From NCBI GenBank assembly GCA_030700225.1, contig JAUYJT010000023.1, positions 1 through 52,368 of the forward strand: DNA of 52,368 nucleotides. The letters are read 5' to 3'. Origin of the DNA: Candidatus Nanopelagicales bacterium. Lineage in GTDB: Bacteria; Actinomycetota; Actinomycetes; S36-B12; GCA-2699445. The position numbers and the translations under genes are program-made. This document shows positions 42,101 through 47,928 of this stretch, one piece after another. Each line of letters opens with the position of its first letter. Positions within the stretch are counted from its first letter, which is position 1. The notes under the pieces were generated by a model. The model was not told the origin of the DNA. It saw only the letters and a list, made by a program, of their open reading frames with translations, and made no database searches.

Positions 42101-42369
42101 TACCGCGCGATACTCTCTGCTGCGGTACAGCGGGCCGGGCCGAGATCCTGCGCTTCATGTTGCGCACGGGCCTATCTGACCGGAGGTCCCTGTACGACGC
42201 GGCGGTCGCAGGTCTGGCGTCACGGACGCACCGAGGTGAAGTGCGGCTCGGCGTTCCAGACGGATCGCCGCTTCAGCCGCTCGGCCTGTTCCAAGGCATC
42301 AGCGGGGTGCTGCTAGCCCTAGCGGGTTGGCTGGATCCGGAGCTTCCAGACGTACTGACCTGGACCTGA
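39148..42369 (+). CDS. lanM: class II lanthipeptide synthetase LanM, CCG (ProcM-like) cyclase site
   Basis: This 1073-residue bifunctional enzyme phosphorylates and eliminates Ser/Thr of a precursor peptide, then adds Cys thiols to form (methyl)lanthionine rings. The N-terminal dehydratase (DUF4135, kinase-like) has YKPKD at 300-304, the catalytic block GGNDCHSEN at 372-380 and IDTET at 391-395. The C-terminal LanC-like cyclase, from ~710, has an alpha-toroid with YDGGAGIGLALLAAG, FSHGDSGYAVVLL, GWCNGLPGIG with Cys944, and LCCGTAG with Cys991 and Cys992. Thus all three protein zinc ligands are Cys, as in ProcM-type enzymes known for broad substrate tolerance, instead of Cys-Cys-His. Three tiny precursor genes lie tail-to-tail downstream. 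No LanT-type transporter/protease is fused or adjacent. Confidence 0.96.
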   Translation: MSEKHHDDGLGGIAAAARSLAERLELQDPSAHGGGDPDRVTRWKVTSARGDADLFAERLAAIGLDDPARLDAVFDDVDTIEVDGLPDWLLTLRGAASRCGDDPGWTSGESGHRDLSPELLPEFVEPLVRQALDELNELARVPAVVTQAAFADLIDGLRRHLAGLIQTCVDTEYRRFRGDFPGMATGEAGEGPAKAEPPDANPWETWTGQLRTSGLFDLWASYPVLARLVGTAIRLWVARTAELLIRLESDWSEIGREIARTELKSVTGIETGLSDPHAGHSSVAVLRVESTDGEADRILYKPKDIASEILWADVVTWMNLHGLDMGPPLRVLAGDGYGWVEFARTMPVETSAEAKRFYRRSGSLAAAIFALGGNDCHSENFVARGAQPVLIDTETIVQPIVGGENDAVGAVGASPTDSVLDQLVLPRWLPVGNRALDVSALGAASSGVGWNQIRLVWDQPGTADAHVVRRSEAVDLSASALVRTGHGVQQAADYAVEVQAGFRDAWGVIAKHGADLLAGPLARLDDLPVRTLVRMTRTYFRVIDTSMQPSLLRNGMDRSIHIEHLVRSVVDREDRAQSLALVSNERDQLENGDVPVFVVSGSDLVLSDGRGHTLLSFTESAAERARRRIRVLTDPSTSAMELRRQSDLISASLAVAPREIRKTILDSYADRADELKPARRGDVAAAANRLADQLLSQIDRGPGRVVGLSATDPQQWSIDSPDVGLYDGGAGIGLALLAAGRALKRGDLADAADLAMAPGVADAFRRPRRLWMGKGIGGQGGVGGLLYAWSVCQRLRNSPADESAAMEDLLRAADTAVLDDAECDLLAGSLGLLAGMIAAERSDVPAPEEIRDRTVRVVDESVSRYLAACANGSDIACNGFSHGDSGYAVVLLAAADHGWGQPDRLLEMARACMVNESERFSPQLRDWPDLRPGAGARPTGPGWCNGLPGIGLSRAIARNGFATVCPETVALDLARVDAGLGRDTVPRDTLCCGTAGRAEILRFMLRTGLSDRRSLYDAAVAGLASRTHRGEVRLGVPDGSPLQPLGLFQGISGVLLALAGWLDPELPDVLTWT

Positions 42370-42464
42370 ACCAAGCCGCCATCCACAACGCCGCCCGCCA
42401 CCGAACCGCACAGCCTTGCCCTGGATGGTCCGCTCTCAGCCCTCTGGCCCGAGACTCAGCTGTC

Positions 42465-42560
42465 TCAGCAGGTGGGCGGACTGCTCCAGGCTAGGCCGTC
42501 TTTCCCGACAAACGTCAGGTCGTCTTCGGTCAGTTCCTCGCAGTACAGAATCGCGTCCAT
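42465..42560 (-). CDS. lanthipeptide precursor peptide 3 (LanA3)
   Basis: A 31-residue peptide, below normal gene-calling size. The leader starts MDAILYCEELTEDDLTF and continues VGKDGLA (residues 18-24); the predicted core is WSSPPTC. The leader is near-identical to those of the two sister genes, down to the DNA. A strong ribosome site (GAGGGAGAG, 4 nt before ATG) is shared by all three. The core has two Ser, one Thr and a single C-terminal Cys, so at most one thioether ring can form with it. An extra Cys7 in the leader is unique to this copy. It is the copy nearest to lanM, and convergent with it. The leader/core boundary after GLA is inferred from where conservation stops. Confidence 0.85.
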   Translation of the reverse strand: MDAILYCEELTEDDLTFVGKDGLAWSSPPTC

Positions 42561-42600
42561 AGTCTCTCCCTCGCTGTGATTCATCTTCCCCCGCGTCCTC

Positions 42601-42606
42601 ACGCTA
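42601..42606 (-). promoter_or_regulatory. conserved hexamer TAGCGT upstream of precursor 3
   Basis: On the minus strand TAGCGT lies 40 nt before the ATG, inside a block (GCGCGCCACGACGCGCTAGC) identical to that of precursor 2. It is a candidate -10 element private to this gene; experimental support is lacking. Confidence 0.4.
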
Positions 42607-42692
42607 GCGCGTCGTGGCGCGCCATGCCCGCTGAACGCCAGATGGCGTAACTCGCCTCTATTCGATTCCCGCTCAGCTACTCAGCCGGGGAC

Positions 42693-42797
42693 TCAGCACA
42701 TTGCGCACAGGCGGCTAACGCTGCTGGCCAAGCCGTCGTTCCCGGTGAACGTCAGGTCGTCTTCGGTCAGTTCCTCAGAGTACTGAATCGCGTCCAT
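42693..42797 (-). CDS. lanthipeptide precursor peptide 2 (LanA2)
   Basis: A 34-residue peptide. Leader MDAIQYSEELTEDDLTF then TGNDGLA; predicted core SSVSRLCAMC. The core has three Ser and two Cys (positions 7 and 10), the only one of the set able to carry two rings. Ribosome site GAGGGAGAG as in the sisters. About 95 bp of upstream DNA are nearly identical to that of precursor 3, which shows recent tandem duplication, while the core codons share nothing. Confidence 0.87.
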   Translation of the reverse strand: MDAIQYSEELTEDDLTFTGNDGLASSVSRLCAMC

Positions 42798-42837
42798 AGT
42801 CTCTCCCTCGCTGTGATTCTTCTTCCACCGCGTCATC

Positions 42838-42843
42838 AAGCTA
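42838..42843 (-). promoter_or_regulatory. conserved hexamer TAGCTT upstream of precursor 2
   Basis: Minus-strand TAGCTT, 40 nt before the ATG, in the same duplicated block as for precursor 3. Candidate -10 element. Confidence 0.4.
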
Positions 42844-42937
42844 GCGCGTCGTGGCGCGCCATGCCCGCTGAACGCCAGATGGCATGGCTCGCCGCCGAGC
42901 GATCCGCTTTAGCTGACCGGCCTCTGACTGAACAGTC

Positions 42938-43039
42938 TCAGCAGTGGGGCGGTCCCATAGTGGTGATGGCCAAGCCGTCGGCTCCGACGAACGTCAGGTC
43001 GTCTTCGGTCAGTTCCTCGGAGTACTGAATCGCGTCCAT
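42938..43039 (-). CDS. lanthipeptide precursor peptide 1 (LanA1)
   Basis: A 33-residue peptide. Leader MDAIQYSEELTEDDLTF then VGADGLA; predicted core ITTMGPPHC. Two adjacent Thr and one terminal Cys allow one methyllanthionine ring spanning most of the core. The longer in-frame ORF to 43180 is not used: GAGGGAGAG sits 4 nt before this ATG and sequence shared with the sister genes begins here. It is the first of the three genes in transcription direction and is divergent from the MFS transporter gene (134 bp between starts). Confidence 0.87.
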   Translation of the reverse strand: MDAIQYSEELTEDDLTFVGADGLAITTMGPPHC

Positions 43040-43073
43040 AGTCTCTCCCTCGCTGTGATTCATGGCATTTCCA

Positions 43074-43079
43074 AAGCTA
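43074..43079 (-). promoter_or_regulatory. conserved hexamer TAGCTT upstream of precursor 1
   Basis: Minus-strand TAGCTT, 34 nt before the ATG. It lies 27 nt downstream of a CAGC motif, the same spacing as in the other two copies although the intervening bases differ. Candidate -10 element. Confidence 0.42.
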
Positions 43080-43160
43080 GCTCCGCCCGTCGCTTGACGC
43101 CTGCTGAGTGAGGTTTCACCTGAATGGCCGACAACCGAGCGGGCGCACGCCCGCCGTCGG

Positions 43161-43166
43161 CATAAT
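43161..43166 (+). promoter_or_regulatory. -10 hexamer CATAAT, leaderless promoter of MFS gene
   Basis: CATAAT, 7 nt, then ATG at 43174, with no ribosome site. Confidence 0.5.
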
Positions 43167-43173
43167 CGCTCGC

Positions 43174-44697
43174 ATGGCATCAGCGCCGACCGAGTTCGCG
43201 GGGCGCTGGGGTCTGAGCCGGGCAGCGATCGCCGGCCTGGTCGCTGCGGAGTTCTTCATCACGCTCGACGGCTCGGCGATAACGGTTGCGTTGCCGACAA
43301 TCCGCGACGCGTTCGACTCCGACATGGGTGTCATGCAGTGGACGCTGGTCGTCTACTTGATAGCGGGCGGGGCGCTCGCGATGCCGTTCGGAGCCATGGG
43401 GGATCGCCTCGGACGGAACCGAGTCCTCGTAGCGGGTCTGCTGCTCTTCCTGGTGGGCTCGCTGACAACAGCCGCTGCACCGACAATGACCGTGCTGGTG
43501 TTGGGGCGCGCGCTGGCAGGCGCCGGCGCTTCCGCTATCGGCGTCTTGGCCCTGGCGATCCTCGCGGGCGGCGTCAAGCAGGAGCGAATTCCGACAGTCG
43601 TTGGTACGTGGACTGCGTTGACGACAGCCGCGTCCGTTCTGTCCCCGGCGGTGAGCGGGCTCATCGTGCAGACGATGGGCTGGCGGTGGATGTTCACACT
43701 CTCGGCCATCCCAGCGCTTGCTGTGGCATACGTCGTCGGCCGCCTGCCCGAAGACGGCTCGACAGCTGAGCCTTCCCGGGTCGACTGGTTGGGCAGCGGC
43801 ATACTCACGGTGGCGACGCTGCTGATCGCGGGCGGCCTGAACGGCGCGGTCTCAGCGGATTCGTTCCATCCCGCCATTGCGTTCGCGCTCGGAATCGGCG
43901 TCGCGCTGATCGCGGCCCTCGTGTTCCAGCAACGTCGGGCTGACTCGGGGATCATGGACTGGCGACCGCTGGGCCGACATCCGATCCCCGTCCTCCTGGC
44001 TTCCAGAGGGATCGTGGTGCTGGTGGTGACCGGGGTCATGTTCCAGCAAACGATGCTTCTTCAGAACGGCTTGGGATACTCCCCTGCCGAGGCCGGAGCG
44101 ATGGACATTCCACCCGCGTTGACGATGCTGCTCATGGCGTCACTCGCCGCCCCGATCGCGCGCCGCATCGGACCGGCTTTGACCATCGCCGTTGGCTTCT
44201 GGCTGCTCGCGGCTGGAATGTACGGCATGAGTCGCGCCGATTACGACGCGTCGCTGGCGGGCTTGATCGTCTCCTTCTCGGTGTTCGGGATCGGCTTCGG
44301 GTTGTCGTCCGCGACTCTCAGCTCAGCGGTGCTGGCCAGCGTGCCGAGCCGTGGGATGGGTGGACTCTCGGGTGCGCTATCGCTCCTCGGCCAGCTGGCA
44401 GCGGCCCTGGGAATCGCGATCGTCGGCCTGGCGGTGGCGAAGTGGATTCTTGGGGCGTGGGCGGCACGGGGTGACTTGACGTGCCCAGGCACGGACCTGA
44501 TTGACAACGTCGTCGGCGGCGCGATAAGCGAGATCGCATCAGAGTGCGGGACCCAGATGGCAGCGTTGGCGCGCGAGGCCTACACGGACGGGATCACGGA
44601 TGCGCTCTACGCCGGCGGTGTCGTGCTGGTTCTCGTTGGGATCCTGGTTCTCCTAACGCTTCGCGGCCGGGTGGCAAGCGTCGTGGAGGACCGCTGA
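43174..44697 (+). CDS. MFS transporter, DHA2 (EmrB/QacA, 14-helix) family
   Basis: This 507-residue protein has about 14 hydrophobic helices. Motif D1 (LDGSAITVALPTIRDAF), motif A (GDRLGRNRVL) and motif C in helix 5 (WTALTTAASVLSPAVSGLIV) identify a proton-driven DHA2 drug/peptide exporter. The last extracytoplasmic loop contains two Cys (LTCPGTD, SECGTQ). It is divergent from the lanthipeptide precursors and next to lanM, where a LanT transporter would normally be, so it is a candidate exporter or self-protection pump for the product. That role rests on position only. ATG 43174 is preferred to the first Met of the open frame because of the CATAAT hexamer 7 nt upstream. Confidence 0.87.
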   Translation: MASAPTEFAGRWGLSRAAIAGLVAAEFFITLDGSAITVALPTIRDAFDSDMGVMQWTLVVYLIAGGALAMPFGAMGDRLGRNRVLVAGLLLFLVGSLTTAAAPTMTVLVLGRALAGAGASAIGVLALAILAGGVKQERIPTVVGTWTALTTAASVLSPAVSGLIVQTMGWRWMFTLSAIPALAVAYVVGRLPEDGSTAEPSRVDWLGSGILTVATLLIAGGLNGAVSADSFHPAIAFALGIGVALIAALVFQQRRADSGIMDWRPLGRHPIPVLLASRGIVVLVVTGVMFQQTMLLQNGLGYSPAEAGAMDIPPALTMLLMASLAAPIARRIGPALTIAVGFWLLAAGMYGMSRADYDASLAGLIVSFSVFGIGFGLSSATLSSAVLASVPSRGMGGLSGALSLLGQLAAALGIAIVGLAVAKWILGAWAARGDLTCPGTDLIDNVVGGAISEIASECGTQMAALAREAYTDGITDALYAGGVVLVLVGILVLLTLRGRVASVVEDR

Positions 44698-44909
44698 GGC
44701 GCGCAGCCGAGCTGGGCAACTGGCTCAGGCGAGGGGCCCTCACTGGGGAGAGGCAACGACCCCACGCGGGCACTTCGTAATGAGGCAACGACCCCACCTG
44801 GGCCGCCGCTTCCGAACGCCAATCAGTCGCGCGTGGAAAGCGGGTCCTGCTCAGCGACTACGCCACACCGCCCCGGTTCGGCGCTCCCGCGCCCTGGCCG
44901 CCGCCTTTC

Positions 44910-45020
44910 GCGGAAACGGCCGTTCCGCACAGACGCGCCCGTTTGGGTACAGACGCGCCCGTTGGAACGCCCGTTTCTTTGCGCAACGGGTGCGTTTGTC
45001 GGGAACGGCCGCTTCGGCGA
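44910..45020 (+). repeat. dispersed palindromic element E, copy 3
   Basis: Begins GCGGAAACGGCCGTTCCGCA and ends GCGTTTGTCGGGAACGGCCG. The centre TACAGACGCGCCCGTTG is shared with copy 2 and with the complement of copy 1. It ends 70 bp upstream of TAGCCT at 45091. Confidence 0.82.
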
Positions 45021-45090
45021 ACACCGATCCGCGCCAAGGCCCTGAATTCGCCCGCGAACGGGTGCCGTCGGCAGCGCTGAGTTCCGCGCC

Positions 45091-45096
45091 TAGCCT
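45091..45096 (+). promoter_or_regulatory. -10 hexamer TAGCCT, leaderless promoter
   Basis: TAGCCT, 6 nt (GAGGTC), then ATG at 45103. No ribosome site. Confidence 0.6.
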
Positions 45097-45102
45097 GAGG
45101 TC

Positions 45103-45603
45103 ATGGAACTTGGCGTTGATGATGCTTTCGCCCCCCCGGAAGAGCCTTGGGTCAAGGTGTCCCCGAAGCTGACGACAGCGCGGCGTCTGGTTCTGGTCAT
45201 GACGGTTGTTCCGCTAACCGCTGCCGTCGTCGTCACAGCGATCCTGGTTCACTGGCTGTGGCTGGTTTGGACGTCGGCCGCTGTGGCCATAGTCGTGTTC
45301 GTGTGGCTGTGGTGGCTGATCGGACGCCGGGTCCGGTCGTTCGGATACGTCGAGCGCGAAGACGACTTACTGGTCACGTCGGGCATCCTGTTCCGCCGGC
45401 TCGTCATCGTGCCGTACGGCCGGATGCAGCTAGTCGACCTCGTGGCCGGTCCGATCGACCGATCGATGGGCTTGGTCAAGGTGCAGCTTCACACCGCAGC
45501 CGCTACGACAGACGCGGCGATACCTGGACTACCGCCAGAAGCCGCAGCGGCCGTGCGTGACCGGCTCGCCAGTCGTGGCGAGGCCAGATCGGCCGGTCTG
45601 TGA
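45103..45603 (+). CDS. PH domain-containing membrane protein (YdbS-like)
   Basis: This 166-residue protein has two adjacent membrane helices (~27-75) followed by one bacterial PH-like (DUF304/bPH2) domain: RRVRSFGYVEREDDLLVTSGILFRRLVIVPYGRMQLVDL with GPIDRSMGLVKVQLHT. It pairs with the next, longer PH protein as in ydbS-ydbT. The function is unknown; some bPH2 proteins contribute to bacteriocin resistance. The stop overlaps the next start (GTGA). Confidence 0.85.
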   Translation: MELGVDDAFAPPEEPWVKVSPKLTTARRLVLVMTVVPLTAAVVVTAILVHWLWLVWTSAAVAIVVFVWLWWLIGRRVRSFGYVEREDDLLVTSGILFRRLVIVPYGRMQLVDLVAGPIDRSMGLVKVQLHTAAATTDAAIPGLPPEAAAAVRDRLASRGEARSAGL

Positions 45604-46982
45604 GCGGGTCTGGACCAACCCAGCCCGCACGGGTCCATCCGGTCACGCCCCTGGTTCAGGTTGGCCAAGTGGTTCCGCTAGTGATCTTGCTCGGCCTTGG
45701 AATTGGCGGCAGCTTCCTTGAGCGGTACGGAGCGCGCGGGGTCCTCGCGCTTCTGGCCTTCGTGGTGGTCACGTCCGCGCTGGTCGGTGGCTTGACCTTC
45801 CTGCAGTGGCGACGCTTGACGTTCTGGTTCGACGCGGAGGGCGACTTCCGCCTTGACTCCGGTGTGTTCACTCAGCGACGCCGACGCCTACAGCTGTCCC
45901 GGCTCCAGGGCGTGGACGTCACTCAGCCGTTGCTCGCCCGCCTAGTTGGCCTTGGTGCGGTAACGATAGAAGTGGCGGGTGCTGGTGACTCGCGCGCCAA
46001 GATCGAGTTCCTGAGCCTGGATGACGCGAACTCCTTGCGCAACGAAGTCATCGCGCGGGCGGCCGGTTTGCGTCCCGAGTCCGGGGAGGCTCCGTCCCGG
46101 CCCTTGGTTTCCGTGCCGACGCGCGATCTGTTCGTGTCCTTGCTGCTGCGGGGCAGCACGATTGTCCTGTTGGGACTAACCCTGGGCATGTTCGCGATCA
46201 CCGTCATCGCGGTGGGCTGGGCGGGGGTGATGACGCTGGTGCTTGGCGGTGTGCCAGTTGTCGTCGTTCTGGCCGAGTTCGCGGCTTTCTATAATTTCAC
46301 GGTTGGAGAGTCAGCGGACGGACTTCGGATCCGGTCGGGACTTCTGCACGTGCGTTCCCAGACAATCCCGCCAGGGCGCGTGCAGGCTGTGGAGTTCGTC
46401 CAGTCGTGGATGTGGCGCCGCCGTGACTGGGTGCGGGTGCGCCTCAACGTAGCTGGCCTGCGGTCCTCCGGTGACGGGCAGGAACAGGGCGGCGTGGAGC
46501 AGGTCTTGCTGCCGGTGGCACCCATGGACGTCGCGCTGGCCGTAGTCGGCCGGGTAATCCCAGGCGTGGACGTCAGATCTGTTCCCCTGGTGCCAGCGCC
46601 GAGCAGGGCGAGGGCGCGAGCCTGGATACAGTTCGCGGGACTCGGGGTAGGGCACGATGACGAGGCGTTCATCACGACTCGGGGTCGTTTCGTGCGGCGT
46701 ATGGCCGTGGTCCCGCACGCTCGAACCCAGTCTGTGCGGCTCACTCAAGGCCCCTGGGAACGCGCGCTTGGGCTTGTCTCCATGCACGTGGACTCCCCGC
46801 CCGGGCCTGTCCGCATAGTCGCGCTGCACCGGGATCCGGCGGAGGCTCGCGAACTGGCCGAGGGTCAGAATCGGCGCGCGCACCAAGCTCTAGGGGCTGC
46901 TGGAAGAGGCAGGTGGATGGTCGAGGACGACCCCGGGAGCATGCTCGCTCCCCGAGAGGACGGGTCGGACCATGTCGGCTGA
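45600..46982 (+). CDS. PH domain-containing membrane protein (YdbT-like)
   Basis: This 460-residue protein has membrane-helix pairs at ~20-60 and ~180-230 and three PH-like (DUF304) domains; each has an RLQ/RVQ-type block (RRLQLSRLQGVDV, QTIPPGRVQAVEF, RRMAVVPHARTQSVRL) that is the family signature. The partner is the YdbS-like protein upstream. GTG start in GTGA overlap. Its end overlaps the DUF2520 gene by 11 bp. Confidence 0.85.
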   Translation: MSGSGPTQPARVHPVTPLVQVGQVVPLVILLGLGIGGSFLERYGARGVLALLAFVVVTSALVGGLTFLQWRRLTFWFDAEGDFRLDSGVFTQRRRRLQLSRLQGVDVTQPLLARLVGLGAVTIEVAGAGDSRAKIEFLSLDDANSLRNEVIARAAGLRPESGEAPSRPLVSVPTRDLFVSLLLRGSTIVLLGLTLGMFAITVIAVGWAGVMTLVLGGVPVVVVLAEFAAFYNFTVGESADGLRIRSGLLHVRSQTIPPGRVQAVEFVQSWMWRRRDWVRVRLNVAGLRSSGDGQEQGGVEQVLLPVAPMDVALAVVGRVIPGVDVRSVPLVPAPSRARARAWIQFAGLGVGHDDEAFITTRGRFVRRMAVVPHARTQSVRLTQGPWERALGLVSMHVDSPPGPVRIVALHRDPAEARELAEGQNRRAHQALGAAGRGRWMVEDDPGSMLAPREDGSDHVG

Positions 46983-47928
46983 ACAGCCTGCCTCTTCCCC
47001 TCCCCCACTTCGCTGGGGGTCCCCCCGCGAAGTGGGGGAGGGGACCCCCACCCGGCTCGCCGTGGGTGTCATCGGAGTGGGGCGAGCTGGATCAGTGCTG
47101 GCGGCTGCCTTGCGCAGAGCCGGGCACCCTGTAGTCGCGGCCTATGCGGTCTCCGAAGTGTCGCGGCTTCGAGCCGACGCGTTGCTCCCCGGCGTGCCGC
47201 TCGTGGGGATGGATCGGGTATTCGCCGACTCGAACCTGGTCCTAATAGCTGTACCTGACGACGTGCTGCCCAGTGTCGTGGCTTGGGTCGCCGATCAGGG
47301 ATGGATCCGGCCGGGACAGTTCGTCGTGCACTGCTCAGGCAGGCACGGCGTTGGCGTGCTGGATCCGGCCGCCCAGGCTGGTGCGCTGCCGATGGCCCTG
47401 CATCCGGTGATGACATTCACTGGCACGAGTTTGGATCTGGACCGGCTGAGCGGATGCCCCTTCGGCGTCACCGCCCCCGCGAGCCTTGAGACCGCGGCTT
47501 CGGCACTCGTCGTGGAGATGGGTGGTGAGCCGATGCTTGTGGCGGAAGATCGGCGCGCCCTGTATCACGCGGCTGTCGCGCACGCCGCCAACCACTTGGT
47601 GAGCTTGGTGGCGGAGGCGATGGATCTGCTGGGCCTGTGCGGCGTCGACGAACCAGAAAGGATGCTCGCTCCGCTGCTTGGTGCCGCACTGGACAACGCA
47701 TTGGCCAGCGGGGACCAGGCGCTGACCGGGCCGGTGGCCCGCGGCGACGCGGGAACGGTCGCGAGCCACCTAACGGAGTTGTCCGCGATTTCGATGAGGA
47801 CAGCATCCGCTTACCGCGCGTTGGCGCGGTTGACAGCCGACAGGGCGGTCGCGTCCGGCATGCTTGACCCAGCGGCAGCGGTCGCGCTGCTGGCCGTACT
47901 CGCCGACGACCCAGGGAGTGCCCTGTGA
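46972..47928 (+). CDS. Rossmann-like/DUF2520 oxidoreductase-like protein
   Basis: The NAD(P)-binding N-terminus (VGVIGVGRAGSVLAAALRRAG) with IAVPDDVLPSVV and HCSGRHGVGVLDP, and the C-terminal helical DUF2520 domain (ALYHAAVAHAANHLVSLV), match the Rv3603c family that precedes panC in actinobacteria. The fold is that of ketopantoate reductase/P5C reductase relatives, so a role near pantothenate synthesis is plausible but unproven. The first ~30 residues are encoded by a GC-rich palindrome; a GTG at ~47060 just before the first strand is an alternative start that would leave the palindrome intergenic. Confidence 0.82.
   Translation: MSAEQPASSPPPLRWGSPREVGEGTPTRLAVGVIGVGRAGSVLAAALRRAGHPVVAAYAVSEVSRLRADALLPGVPLVGMDRVFADSNLVLIAVPDDVLPSVVAWVADQGWIRPGQFVVHCSGRHGVGVLDPAAQAGALPMALHPVMTFTGTSLDLDRLSGCPFGVTAPASLETAASALVVEMGGEPMLVAEDRRALYHAAVAHAANHLVSLVAEAMDLLGLCGVDEPERMLAPLLGAALDNALASGDQALTGPVARGDAGTVASHLTELSAISMRTASAYRALARLTADRAVASGMLDPAAAVALLAVLADDPGSAL
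46997..47050 (+). repeat. GC-rich palindrome at the 5' end of the DUF2520 gene
   Basis: CCCCTCCCCCACTTCGC (46997-47013) pairs perfectly with GCGAAGTGGGGGAGGGG (47027-47043), with CTGGGGGTCCCCCC in the loop. It is read through in frame if translation begins at 46972. Confidence 0.85.

Larger units (their letters stand above)
44698..45102 (+). other. 405-bp intergenic region with element E3
   Basis: No gene recognised. It contains a short direct repeat GAGGCAACGACCCCAC (around 44752 and 44781), element E copy 3 (44910-45020) and the promoter hexamer of the PH-domain gene (45091). It marks the right border of the segment inserted into the fol-pan locus. Confidence 0.5.

Noticed and set aside
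42938-43180. 80-residue version of precursor 1
   Set aside because: The ribosome site and the conservation with the sister genes start at the internal Met (43039); upstream residues are not shared.
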